DNA of 28,908 bases from Obelidium mucronatum (GCA_025765595.1 JAIVFH010000317.1:1-28908), one strand, 5' to 3'; positions 1 through 8,916 are shown, counted from the first letter of the stretch. Notes: generated by a model not told the origin, from the sequence alone. Numbers and translations are program-made.

Positions 1-600
1 GGGCAGGGGTGCCCCGCGGGGTGACCCCCACCCCGTTCTCACCTTAGACTGAAGATTCGAGAGGAATAGAAGTTCCAACAACAGCATGTTGGACCACTGC
101 TAGATGATGAGGCAGCAAAGGCAGGTGCTAGCCTTCCAGGCTGTCCTTGTGGAATTTTCTCAACTCTGTATTTGTACATTATTTCCATCCCCATTAAAAT
201 TTTATGGAAAATTTTCTTCCATCAATTAAAATACAAGCCAAGCTTTGATCTCACCAGATAATGTTCAAAGCACTGCCATTTCTTAACTGCACTATCTGAA
301 CTTATATAAATTCTTGATTATGCAAACCACACTTCTTACTTTGTAGTATTTATGATTGTGAAAATGTGACGCATTAATTAAATTATTTGAATTCAAAAGA
401 TTCACAATTGCAGGTAGGTTGATATTACTCATTCAAATTGAAATCACAATGGGAATAAAATTATTAAGCTATTAGTTTATATTACGTCATTCATTAAACC
501 CCTTAAGAGGACTGGGAAAAATTTCAATTTGAGTGAAAAATTTGCAGAAAATTGCAGGATGACTGCTCAGAGAATTTTTCTGATGGCTTCAAACCCCACT
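1..600. other. No gene seen; AT-rich flank
   Basis: I see no coding region, RNA gene or intact element here. The first 50 bases are GC-rich and contain a GGGGTG/CACCCC-type foldback ending in CCCCGTTCTCACCTTA. That ending resembles the end of the foldback repeat at 21870-22040 (CCCCGTTCACACCTTA), so it may be one end of the same repeat family. The rest is AT-rich, without an open frame of note. Confidence 0.5.
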
Positions 601-886
601 AGGTTCACCAAGTTTTTGAGATTTGAAGTTCTAACAGGGATCCTAGTAGGACCCCTAGCCAATTTTGACTAGCTTTCCGACAAGGACTCTCAACTTGCTA
701 TTAGCAATGGGCTCAAAAAGCCGTTAGGAGCTGTAAATCCAATTGGAAGCGCATTCAGGGCTCAATTGGAGTCTGTGCCATTAGGCTCCAATTCAGACCC
801 TAATTGGGCCCTAGTCGGACTACGAGTCGTTTTCCAACTAGGAGTCTGGGTGGGGTACAAATTGGGAGTGCCGCTTGCTATAGTAC
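600..886 (-). repeat. TCGGACTCC-family GC-rich repeat, copy 1 (reverse orientation)
   Basis: Read on the minus strand, the segment begins at 886 with GTACTATAGCAAGCGGCAC and continues with words such as CTCCTAGTTGG and GTCCGACTAGGGCCC. The same start and words, in plus orientation, open the repeats at 9303 and 17203. The left limit is vague because diverged words of the family (CTAGTAGGACCCCTAG) run back to about 600. It has no coding capacity and is probably a non-autonomous element or element end. Confidence 0.6.
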
Positions 887-1275
887 AGGTAAAATACATC
901 AATTCAACACTAGAATCAATACAGAGAGAGTTGAATAAAAATAAGAAATGCGTTTTCAGTGGCAGGCAGGTAGGACATTGCATAGAAACCCCAAGGAGGA
1001 TGAAGATTACAAGACCAGAGCAGCCCCACAACAGAGAGAATGAGAAAGCCCATTCATCATCTGGTTGATTGTGGAATGGTAGAATGAGAAAGCCCATTCA
1101 TCACCAGAGACTGCTCAGAGCGGTTTTGTATTTTTTGTTTAATTTTTTTTGGACAGGAATGGTGGGAGAAGAAAAACAAACAACTCTCTCATCCAGCAAG
1201 CAACACCTTCAAAAAGAAAGATCTTTGCAGCTTGCTATTTTTGAAAAACAGTTCTGGTTTATTTTTTAGTAGGTG
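887..1275 (+). repeat. Dispersed direct repeat, copy 1
   Basis: This is closely similar to 3661-4045 in the same orientation. Shared stretches include GAGAGAGTTGAATAAAAATA, GTTTTCAGTGGCAGGCAGG, GAGAATGAGAAAGCCCATTC (twice in tandem in each copy) and TTTTGTATTTTTTGTTTAAT. The copy starts directly after the GTACTATAG end of the preceding repeat and stops just before the LINE fragment. The short open frames inside (about 66-111 codons on either strand) differ between copies and are not credible genes. Confidence 0.75.
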
Positions 1276-1284
1276 GAAGAAAAA

Positions 1285-1810
1285 AGTGAGAGAATACTAG
1301 GGAAACTATTTCTCGGCAGACAACACAAACGCTAGAGCCATGGAAGAGATACGTGCCCAAATTCAAGCCATGGTAAATAAACACGCTGAAAGACAAAGAA
1401 TCACTGACGAAAGTGCAATCTTGATCATAAACACTGTGCTATTCCAACAAATAAGATACAAATGGCAAACAATATCTGTGTCCGCCTCTGAAGAGGAAAA
1501 ATGGCTTCCATACTTAGCAGGATGCTCCAATACAATATTAGTGTAGTATCCAACTCAGGAAGGAGCAGAGAGACCAGCCTTTGGGAAAGTAGAAGGAGGA
1601 AAAACCTCAATGTACCATGCCATAGACAACTGGGCAATATGCAATGAAGTCAAACCATACCTCAAGAAGTGGAACCTACTGTTTGTAGAACAAATCCTAT
1701 GTTGGAACAGCAAAAGAGTACTTAGCCAACAGGAAATGGCTATCAGACGCTTAAAAGCAGGAAAAGAAAAATGGTTCAAAAAACAACTGCAAGCATGCCC
1801 ACTAGAATAA
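1285..1810 (+). pseudogene. Degenerate LINE ORF2 fragment with internal deletion
   Basis: The segment aligns by eye with parts of ORF2 of the LINE at 9826-16960. 1285-1550 matches about 14381-14640 (connection between reverse transcriptase and later domains; note AAACTATTTCTC and ATAAGATACAARTGGCAAAC). After a deletion of some 300 bases, 1555-1770 matches about 14940-15160 (ACCTCAATGTACCA, CAACAGGARATGGC). The end (1797-1810) reuses the LINE word GCCCACTAGAAT from about 14820, so the copy is rearranged as well as truncated. The frame is broken by a stop near 1544. It is non-functional and belongs to the same family as the long copy. Confidence 0.85.
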
Positions 1811-2045
1811 TTAAGATAATCAAAGACACTGTTCCAGTCAACTCTCTGGTGATGTTTATGACCGTCCCGGTTACGCACGTCTCCAAGGCAAAAATTTATG
1901 GTTTCGAAGCCGAGGCTGAAGGATCCGTTGTCCGAACTGTCAAAACGCCAACTTTTGACCAAGAGATGCGGTTCAACGGCATTGTATCCAACTTTGAAAC
2001 GGCAAAAACATGGGGGTTATACAAGACTATACAAATAAGGACTTA
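1811..2045 (+). other. Unrecognised coding-looking segment fused to LINE debris
   Basis: Between the LINE fragment and the tail repeat lies a stretch open from 1771 to 2046 whose codon use is unlike the A-rich LINE. It encodes a polypeptide with segments such as PVTHVSKAKIYGFEAEAEG and TFDQEMRFNGIVSNF. I recognise no family. It ends where the shared LINE 3' tail (ATAAGGACTTAATGGGATTG) begins, so it may be a captured exon piece or divergent element sequence. No start codon or splice signals convince me that it is expressed. Confidence 0.3.
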
Positions 2046-2577
2046 ATGGGATTGCAACACTTGTGAGCAGAAAATTTAATCTTGGGGGATGGATGACCAG
2101 AAGATGTCATACAAGCCAAAAGCAGACAGATGCCCATCATGAGTCTGCCTGCAATTGGTACTGCTTACTAGGCATTAATTCACTTCTTACTAGAGACATA
2201 TGCTCATTTACTTTGCTTCTTTGCAGTGCAGGTTGCAAAACCAGAGAAATTAGGTCTTTTCGCAGAAGAATTTAAGTCAGGGTTTTCTTGAAAATATAAA
2301 GTTGCTGTCTTCTTTGGAAACAAAGAAACTCATATATTCATAAACTTGAGCTGCTTCTGCTATTTAAAATCTTGATGATTGATGGATGAACAGAGGATGT
2401 GAAAGGATGGCAACACCAGCAACACTGCTGAATGTGTTCTAGCGTTAATCTTCTTCTTGATTTTCTTCTTTTGTAGCTTCCATATTGGGTGAAATCACTT
2501 GGAGGAAAGCTTGCCTGTTTTTTAGGTGCCAGTTGAACATTTATGGTGTGATTGATTAAGCATGACTATTGTTTCTA
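2030..2577 (+). repeat. LINE tail-associated repeat block, copy A
   Basis: Modules here recur downstream of the long LINE in shuffled order. AAGGACTTAATGGGATTGCA recurs at about 16890. The roughly 95-base module with GACCAGAAGATGTCA and GAGTCTGCCTGCAAT recurs at 17003-17098 and, more diverged, at 17664-17745. TTCGCAGTGCAGGTTGCA-like words recur at 16855 and 17480. The GCTGTCTTCTTTGGAAAC stretch recurs near 17325. There is no coding content. The rest, to 2577, shows nothing recognisable. Confidence 0.65.
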
Positions 2578-2783
2578 GTGTCCCCATAGCGAGCCGGACC
2601 TCACGAGCCGCGAACGGGCCGCTTAGCAGGCCGCTCGCAACCTGTGGGCGACCTGCGTGCGAGCCGCTAACCAGTGGAAAGCCAGCCGCGTCGCAGCTAG
2701 TTCACAGGCCGCAAGCCAGTTGACAGCCAGTGGAGAGCCAGTTGAAAGCTAATCCTTACTTTATTTCGAAAAAGGTAAGAAAC
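2578..2783 (+). repeat. Long terminal inverted repeat, partner of 8711-8916
   Basis: It begins GTGTCCCCATAG and is the reverse complement of 8711-8916 at roughly 90 percent identity by eye over about 200 bp. Both arms contain GAGCCGCTAACCAGTGG, AGCCAGCCGCGTCGCAG and a subterminal run of 13-base words of the form AGCCAGTKGAMAG. The 8711-8916 arm has one more 13-base word than this arm, so the subterminal array varies in copy number. Confidence 0.8.
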
Positions 2784-2912
2784 AATGAGCAGAAAAGTTT
2801 TAAAACCATAACATATGTATTTAAAGTAATAAACAAAATCCAAAGTACCAACAATAAACAAAAACAAAAACAGGATGCGCGAAGTCCAAATTAACAAAAT
2901 ATTGAAGAAACA

Positions 2913-2962
2913 ATACCCCCAATCAGAGCTTTGCCTTCTTGCTTGCACTTCCTTCCTGAAGC
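2913..2962 (-). pseudogene. Scrap of LINE ORF2 3' end
   Basis: On the minus strand this reads GTGCAAGCAAGAAGGCAAAG followed by a stop and GATTGGGGGT. This nearly matches the last codons of the long LINE's ORF2 and its first untranslated bases (about 16788-16826). Only some 50 bases are recognisable, and the following sequence diverges. It is a 5'-truncated LINE copy or a transferred scrap in reverse orientation. Confidence 0.7.
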
Positions 2963-3117
2963 GGCTCCCGCTACTATGCCTTCTTGACGTGTTGGTTCCC
3001 AAACCACTGTGTCTGTCTCTGGCTTGCACTGATGGCCGCTTTGCCCAGCCTTGTAGAAGTGCAGGTGGTGGAACACTTGGATGAAGCTGCCGGAATTGGC
3101 TTGCAACGCAACTGGTA

Positions 3118-3175
3118 GTGTCCCCATAGCCGGACCTTTGCTCCATGTCCCCATAGCCGGACCTTCGCTCCATTG
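3118..3175 (+). repeat. Tandem pair of element-end sequences
   Basis: Two tandem units of about 27 bases read GTCCCCATAGCCGGACCT(T/C)... and differ at one base. Each resembles the extreme end of the terminal repeats at 2578 and 8916 (GTGTCCCCATAGCGAGCCGGACC). They look like duplicated solo ends inside element copy A. Confidence 0.7.
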
Positions 3176-3660
3176 AATTTTCCACAAATGAAATTGTGCT
3201 TGAATAGTGGGACTTGCTTTGCGACGCGTCCACCTGTCATTCAAAAAATAAAAATGGAAGAGCACAATAGAAAACAAAGGAAAATTTAGACTAGAGCTCA
3301 CCATTGTTTGCAAGTTTGTCTGTGCTGAATTAATATTCCAGCAAAATGGAGCGGCACCACGTCTTACTGTGACAACAGCACAAAAAGCAGAGAGAAAGAG
3401 AAAGCCCTTTCATCATCTGCTTTTTATCGACAATTCAAGCATTGTCTTTTTATGTAACTGATGCATTGATGTGTTTAGGAGAGAGAGTGTGTGTGTGGCA
3501 TAGCGGCAGTTCCGCAGCATGGCAATGTTGCAGACAGAACAGCAGACAAGAAGCCAGATAGAAAGAGAAAGCCCTTTCATCATCTGATTTTCATCATTTT
3601 GAGCATCTGTTTTAATAGAGGTGGCAGAAGCGAATGGCTGGCAATGTGGCAAACCAACTA

Positions 3661-4045
3661 CTGGTACAAAATACAACAATTTAACACCAGATTTGATATA
3701 GAGAGAGTTGAATAAAAATAAGGAAAATACAAATATGCGTGTTTTCAGTGGCAGGCAGGAAGGACATTGTGTGGAGACCCCAAGGCTGCAGAAACCGAGA
3801 CCAGAGCATCCCCACAACAGAGAGAATGAGAAAGCCCATTCATCATCTGGTTGATTGTGGAATGGGAGAATGAGAAAGCCCATTCATCACCACAGACTGC
3901 TCAGAGTGGTTTTGTATTTTTTGTTTAATTTTTTTTGACAGGAGCGGTGGGAAATGAAAAACAAACAACACTCTCATCCAGCAGGCAACACCTTCATCAA
4001 GAAAGATCTTTGCAGCTTGTAATTTTAAAAGGCAGTTCTGGTTTA
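3661..4045 (+). repeat. Dispersed direct repeat, copy 2
   Basis: This is the partner of 887-1275 in the same orientation. It differs by small indels and lacks the TCGGACTCC-family repeat and LINE fragment that flank copy 1. It carries the same tandem GAGAATGAGAAAGCCCATTC words and the TTTTTTGACAGGA stretch. A further AGAAAGCCCTTTCATCATCTG word at 3400 and 3568 shows that the family also extends leftwards in short duplications. Confidence 0.75.
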
Positions 4046-4059
4046 TATGTTTAGTTTGG

Positions 4060-4896
4060 TCTTCTGTGATTTTATGAATTGGTTTTTACAATTCCAGTCA
4101 GGGAATATGAAAAGACAGTGGTTTCCAAAGCGTTCAAGTTGTAAAAACAACGTTTACTACCTTTCCAATTGATTGTGTAGACAGTTTTAATTTTCCTCTT
4201 TTTCTTTTGTTTTTTTCTTTTCTTTCCTTACAAAATCCTGCACCAATCTTCTGCAACTCGTTGGCCAGCCCAACTGCAGCTCTTGCTATATCTATGAAGG
4301 TCATGTTGGTTGTTTGTTTTTATTTTTCTTGTTTGTTGCAGTCCAGGATGCGTGTCTTCTTTCTAATTCAGTTTTAATAGGTTTGCGTTCAGGCTGGTGG
4401 GGCAAAACAGCCAGTCACAGTCAACGCAACGCTGTAGGTCCAATGTATTGGCAAGAAAAAATCCCTTAATTGTGTCAGAGGGTTTTCCTTTATTGCATGC
4501 GCTTCTGTACTTGGTGATATCACTTTCTCTTTGATCCCACTTTTGCCTGCCTCATCCTTTTACTTTCAGCCTTTTTGCAACAGATACTAGAAAGCAGAGA
4601 ATCCGGCTGATGCTGGCAGATGGAATGGGAACAGCGAGCTGAGCAGTGAAGAATAACCAGGAAAATTTGCAGTAAGCGCTGTGGTGGAGAAGCGGGGGGT
4701 TACCTTCAACATCAATCGCAATGCCACAGATTGCAATCGGAAGATACGGGAATCAGTTTTGCAAGCTTTGGGTTGAGCAATGTGCATTTATTTACTAGCC
4801 ATTTATTTAATTATTTATTAATAATAAACAGCAGTTTTCCTTATTTTATACATTTTTTGTGACTTATTCTTGAGTTTTAGTGATGGTTGGGGGGTA
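4060..4896. other. No gene seen; interior of element copy A
   Basis: The sequence is T-rich with several TTTTCTT runs near 4200. The only recognisable part is 4463-4500 (AATTGTGTCAGAGGG), which recurs inverted at about 7600-7640 in element copy B. A 66-codon minus-strand frame at 4587-4787 has no support. An ATTTATT-rich stretch at 4790-4830 precedes the right end of the element. Confidence 0.5.
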
Positions 4897-5083
4897 GCGG
4901 CCTGTGAACCAGTGGCTTGTGGCTCGTTCCCACATAAAAAGGTACAGAGCGGCATGCTCACAGGCCGTGGCACAGGTCGCAAGCGGCTCGTTTGCGGCTC
5001 GTCAACAGGTCGCAAGCGGCCTGTGAGCGGCTCGTGACGCGACCGGTATCGCGACTCGCAAGGTCCGGCTCGCTTCCCCAATT
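4897..5083 (+). repeat. Right end of element copy A; inverted partner of 6963-7080
   Basis: The block 4905-4990 is the reverse complement of 6990-7075, with ACCAGTGGCTTG, CACATAAAAAGGTACAGAG and GCACAGGTCGCAAGCGG shared. Beyond it, ACAGGTCGCAAGCGGC(C/T) occurs twice in tandem, and the block ends GCAAGGTCCGGCTCGCT. That ending is the inverted form of the AGCGAGCCGGACC word at the left end of this copy. Confidence 0.75.
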
Positions 5084-5084
5084 G

Positions 5085-5247
5085 TGTTTCTAAGTCAGTT
5101 TTCTGATTGTCAGGGAAGTAACATCTTGAACCGGTCCATTTTCTAAAAATAGAACTATTACAAAGTAGGAACATCTTTTCTATTAATAGAACTACAAGTT
5201 CAACCCCTCAAATTCCCCCTCAACATGACAGGTTTACAAGCAACCTG
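5085..5247 (+). repeat. Dispersed repeat, pair with 20615-20836
   Basis: It shares with 20615-20836, in the same orientation, the words CTAAAAATAGAACWATTA, TAGAACTACAAG, CCCCTCAAAYTCCCC and GACAAGCAACCTGCAAT-like endings. Both copies show similar spacing but have small deletions relative to one another. It has no coding capacity and may be the end of an LTR or another element. Confidence 0.65.
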
Positions 5248-5668
5248 CAATCAACATTGATAACATCCCAGTGATGACTGACACAAAGAACTTAATTTTT
5301 GCATACACCCCAGGGAACTGAACAAGAGAACAGCCATCACATGTGAACTAATGAGAGAGAAAAGAAGGAAAGGAATAACACAAATCCTGGAAGTAAAACA
5401 TGTGAAGGGCCACGGTGGCAAACTAGGGAAAGAACAAGCTGACTAAGATGCTAATATGGGTCACCTGGCCCTGCTGATGTAGAACATGCATACTCAATCA
5501 TATGTGCATTCATCTAAAAAGTCAACGGGAACATAATTTAAGGCGCATATAGTAACAATCCCAAAGAAATTACCAAGATTATGGAATAGATAGACCAACC
5601 AAAACACAAACACATCAAAGAAGTCCAAGAACTAGTGGATTTAGGTCTTACTTTCACTGTAATACTGT
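5248..5668 (+). pseudogene. Degenerate LINE ORF2 fragment (RNase H region)
   Basis: It matches about 16047-16497 of the long LINE. ATCAACATTGATAACAT opens both, CCYAGRGAACTGAACAAGA follows, and the VKGHGG-like codons and ACCAACCAAAACACAAACAC recur. In-frame stops and deletions make it dead: TAA follows the QAD of the RNase H motif, and TAG occurs in the LVDLG-like region. It breaks off at 5668 against the gag fragment. Together with 1285-1810 it shows at least three copies of this LINE family in under 17 kb. Confidence 0.85.
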
Positions 5669-6920
5669 TGTAGAGAGTTGTCGAAAGGAGCATTGAATAA
5701 TGCGATTTGCGGCTTCGAAAGTAGTTGTTGGATCAGCGGATGTTTGACAATGTCATTGCGGATCCTGTTTGGTGGCAGCAGCGGCTTCCCCTGAGGGAAT
5801 GGGAGTAGCGCGTTGAATGGGTAGTCCTGGGACTATTGAACATGAAAGTGGTTGCCCCCGCAAGTTTTGCAAGGACTTGGCGGTTGTTGAGTTGTAAACT
5901 CTAAGGCATGTAAGCGGTGAGTGGGTTGGTTACTATTAACAGGAAATTGTCTTCCCTGGTTAACGTATCCTCCCGCCTCCACGATTCCATTGCGTGTTCT
6001 GAGCTGGATAAGGTCCAGGACGGCCGTTCGCATTGTTGTAGCTTCCGCAACCACGGCCTCTACCACGTCCACGTAAACTTCCTCGCCCAGTCCCATTGGA
6101 GTTGAAGTTGCTGCTTCCATTGGGTTGTCCACTTCCAAGGAGCAAGGCAAAATCAGTTGCGGTCTTCTTTGGTTTGAAGCCAATCATCTTTTCAGTCTCC
6201 AAGAGTTCCTTCAGGAGGTCACTGAGGTTTGTGATTTCAAGACTTTTGATTCTTTGAATTTGATGACAAAAAGACTGTTTATAGAGTGCATCGATAACGT
6301 GGTTGATGACTTCAGGGAGATTGACGAATGGACGAAATGCGGCATTGGTTGGATCAGCACGCATCTTGGTAAGAATATTTGAGAATCGGTTGTAGTATTC
6401 ACTAATTGATTCAACTAATTGATTCATGCGACAGATGTTGAAGTGTGATCCATTCTTTAATAGTCTCCTTCGTATTGGTCCTAGTTTGTGCATTGTAGTA
6501 GGTCTGGAGGTTTCGAATCCAGGTACGTGCACATTTGGTGTTTTGCTGACAAATATTTAATAGGGCAGCGGAGATGTTCCATTTGATGATACGTTGCATC
6601 ATCTTGTTGTTCGCATATGACCCTGGACAAGTATTTGAAACATTGGTCAGTTGAAGAACCCATGGATCGTTTGGCTCTTCGTGATTATCCCAGACTGCAA
6701 GTTCAAGCAACTGTGGATCATCAGTAATAGCACCATTTGGACCATAAGGGACAAAGTAGTTGTTAACGTTGTCGTCATGGGATTCTGGATCGAGACAAAT
6801 GGTGTGGAGAACGTTGTGTTGGGCTGCAACACCTTCAATGTCAGCAACCCACTGGTGGAAGTCACTGATGTTGTCATGGTCAAGTGTAAAAGTTGTTTTC
6901 AAGTTGTTGTTGGTTGTCAT
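5669..6920 (-). pseudogene. Retrotransposon gag-like gene, frameshifted
   Basis: This is a minus-strand gag-like protein of the kind found in Ty1/copia elements. The likely start is the ATG at 6920 (MTTNNNLKTTF), followed by a capsid-like helical region with FHQWVADIEG and ISAALLNICQ. The frame shifts near 6450 into ISEYYNRFSNILTKMRADP and LPEVINHVIDAL, then a GRG/RGG-rich stretch near 6050. It shifts again near 5985 into a piece with one zinc knuckle of irregular spacing (CKTCGGNHFH). A TAG at about 5833 follows, but coding-like sequence continues towards 5669. The order capsid, RGG, knuckle fits gag. No protease, integrase or reverse transcriptase and no flanking LTR were found, so it is a severed, inactive fragment. 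Assignment to copia rather than another gag class is tentative. Confidence 0.7.
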
Positions 6921-6962
6921 TTTTGTTGAAGTCAGAAAAAATTTTGGGGCGTAGTAGTTCTG

Positions 6963-7080
6963 CTGACAACCTGCTGACGAACCGCTAGTGGGCCGCTTGC
7001 GACCTGTGCCATGGCCTGTTGGCAGGCCACTCTGTACCTTTTTATGTGGGGCGCGAGCCGCAAGCCACTGGTTCAAGCAC
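6963..7080 (-). repeat. Left end of element copy B; inverted partner of 4897-5083
   Basis: On the minus strand it reads GAACCAGTGGCTTGCGGCTC, then CACATAAAAAGGTACAGAG and GGCACAGGTCGCAAGCGGCC, matching 4905-4990. The terminal CCGGCTCGCT word seen at 5070 is not recognisable here, so this end is eroded or the boundary lies elsewhere. Confidence 0.65.
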
Positions 7081-7084
7081 AGGT

Positions 7085-7527
7085 TGATGACAATGTTGCC
7101 AATCTTGACCTTCAGCTGCGAGCGTTGAAATATTGCGGCCAGATCGCGGATGTACAGCATGGCGACCTTGAGTATATAGGGCAGCAGCTTGATTCTAACA
7201 GCAATCTCAACCTTGTTAGCAATGCTTGACCGCAACAAAACCAAAAACCCCCTCACCTCCCAGCAACAAGCTCCTCAACTCTGTCTGTGTTTAGACTGTA
7301 CACAAACTCCTGTCCCTTGGTTCTGTCATCCAGCACTTGCAGCTTTGCAGGTTTTGTTGCTGAAAATGTTTAACCACAGCAAAAATAAAAGTATTGGCCC
7401 ACCAACCTAAAACATCAGCGTGGCTCTGTTCCTGCTCAGACATGTGCTTCTGGCGTTTCAGCATCTGGTGTGCAGTGGTGGATGTTGACTTTTTGACGCT
7501 TTTTCGTTTGTTACGCGTTTTGTCCAT
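7085..7527 (-). other. Minus-strand open frames of unknown function in copy B
   Basis: A frame starting at 7527 (MDKTRNKRKSVKKSTS) encodes a basic N-terminus, then LGWWANTFIFAVVKHF, and stays open to 7291. A second frame continues towards 7085 with NKVEIAVRIKLLPYILKV and KVKIGNIVINLCLNQW. A GTGAGG donor-like site near 7250 and an AG near 7220 could join them, but I cannot confirm this. The amphipathic, lysine-rich composition is coding-like. No domain is recognised. It could be an element-encoded protein or a captured host exon. Confidence 0.35.
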
Positions 7528-7681
7528 TGCATTAATGGATAAATAAATAAATAATCAAGTTAATGCAACAATACCAAGGTAATTTATTGAATCAAATTAT
7601 TCCATGCAATAAAGAAAAACCCTCTGACACAATTAAAGGATTCTTGAATTGGACTTACAGTGTCCTGTTGATTGTGATTAG

Positions 7682-8717
7682 TTGGTTTTCCCCATCAGGC
7701 TGAAAGCAAACTCATCAAAAATGAGTTGCAAAGAATGGTGGCATTCTGGAATGCACAGAACAACAAAAGTAAAAACAACCAACATGTCCTTCATAGATGA
7801 AACAAGAGCGGTAGTTGTGCTGGCCAACGAGTTGCGGAAAGTCAAGCCATTCCTACATAGGTACAAGTCCGCAGTCAAACTATATGACAACAACAACCGC
7901 ATGAGGTCCATCTGTGATCACATCTCCAAGCAGTTTTCCTTGACCAATGAAACAGTATTTACCTTGGCTGACAGAGTATTCCAGTGCCCAGGCATGGAAG
8001 CAGTCAATCACTGGAAACCTGTCCAGCCATCTGTCCTTGTGGCTCCATTCTCGCAATGCCAAAGGTGCACCAAAAACTTGACTTTCAGCAGCACACAAAT
8101 AGTGGTGTTGGGGATGGAAGGCCCATACCACGCGTTGCTGTTCAAGGGCAACTGCACGAAATGCCACATGTGGTACAATGTGGATTCTGTCGCGTACATG
8201 AGCAAAGACAAACAGAAGCAGTTGATAGAGATGTATCCGCTTGAAACAATCCTGTCAGTTGGGTTCCTCAAGATCAATGAGCAGTTCTACGTCACCATAC
8301 CTTTTGCGGATCTCTCTGCCTTCTGGCCTTCTGTTGGTATTTTCTTGCATGGTAAATACCAAATTGCTTATATACTCATGCCTCGCACATAGGGTTAAGC
8401 TGTATTGTGAGCAGCGCACACATTCACTTGCCTTACCTACCGTCAAAGTGCCTGATCCAGACAGCGCAGTGATCTTCAAACGTGGATTTTACGTGTATCA
8501 CATGCTACTACTGCAGCAGTACATCTCCAAGATCCCTGCCAATGATGACTATGAACATATGCGGTACACTCACTTCAGACCTTCCTGGGCCCCCAAAACA
8601 ACACCTTTGTGGAATATCTCCCTATTTCTGGGTCTGTACTTACCAAAAACAGGTGATTCTATTCATGACATCAGGCCCGCGATGCGGGAATACGTCACCT
8701 GCATGACTGACCTTTGA
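7682..8717 (+). pseudogene. Cysteine-cluster protein, possibly KDZ transposon-associated (CxC5-like)
   Basis: The first frame (7682-8392) encodes an N-terminal region with KVKPFLHRYKSAVKLYDNN, then a paired CxxC zinc-binding cluster: CQRCTKNL, about 30 residues including VVLGMEGPYHALLF, then CTKC. This layout resembles the predicted zinc-binding domains that precede KDZ-type transposase domains in fungi (CxC5 and relatives). From about 8393 the coding potential moves to another frame (VKLYCEQRTHSLALP, FKRGFYVYHMLLLQQYI), ending at a TGA at 8717 at the edge of the right terminal repeat. A GTATTT...CACATAG stretch (about 8337-8392) looks like an intron but does not restore the frame under the donors I tried, so a frameshift is equally likely. 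No transposase catalytic domain follows. Probably a decayed or truncated element gene. Confidence 0.45.
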
Positions 8718-8916
8718 AATAAAGTAAGGACTAGCTTTCAACTGGCTCTCCACTGGCTCTCCACTGGCTGTCAACTGGCTTGCGGCCTGTGAACTAACTG
8801 CGACGCGGCTGGCTTTCCACTGGTTAGCGGCTCGCACGCGGGTTGCCCACAGGTCGCAAGCAGCCTGCTAAGCGGCCCGTTAGCGGCTCGCAAGGTCCGG
8901 CTTGGTATGGGGACAC
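8711..8916 (-). repeat. Long terminal inverted repeat, partner of 2578-2783
   Basis: Reverse complement of 2578-2783, ending GGTATGGGGACAC. It contains ACTGGCTCTCC repeated once more than the partner arm. The stop codon of the upstream cysteine-cluster gene lies inside its first bases, so the gene reads right up to the repeat. Confidence 0.8.

Larger units (their letters stand above)
2578..5083 (+). mobile_element. TIR element copy A (decayed, non-autonomous)
   Basis: The left end (2578-2783) and right end (4897-5083) match, in inverted arrangement, the two ends of the element at 6963-8916. The CCTTAATTGTGTCAGAGGG stretch near 4465 also has its inverted partner near 7620. Copies A and B are therefore inverted relatives of one family. 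Both ends of A contain the terminal word AGCGAGCCGGACC, at 2586 and, reverse-complemented, at about 5070. A has no transposase: its interior holds a LINE scrap, duplicated end sequences (3118-3175) and the dispersed repeat at 3661-4045. The flanks TCCCCAT and TCCCCAA just outside that word could be an imperfect target duplication, but this is not proven. Confidence 0.6.
6963..8916 (+). mobile_element. TIR element copy B, carries a cysteine-cluster gene
   Basis: This copy is inverted relative to copy A (2578-5083). Its left end (6963-7080) pairs with A's right end, its right end (8711-8916) with A's left end, and its 7600-7640 stretch with A's 4463-4500. Unlike A it has coding sequence: a plus-strand gene at 7682-8717 that stops at the right terminal repeat, and minus-strand frames at 7085-7527. 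I found no DDE transposase core, so it is probably an incomplete descendant of an autonomous element. The exact ends and a target duplication could not be fixed. If the cysteine cluster is truly of the KDZ-associated kind, the family would belong to that transposon group, but this is an inference. Confidence 0.55.

Noticed and set aside
4587..5174. Minus-strand small proteins at 4587-4787 and 4818-5174
   Set aside because: The second crosses an element end made of repeats and the first has no homology-like character or conserved context.
2578..8916. One 6.3-kb transposon with 200-bp terminal inverted repeats
   Set aside because: The inner inverted repeats (4897-5083 and 6963-7080) and the internal marker show two inverted copies separated by unrelated LINE and gag debris.
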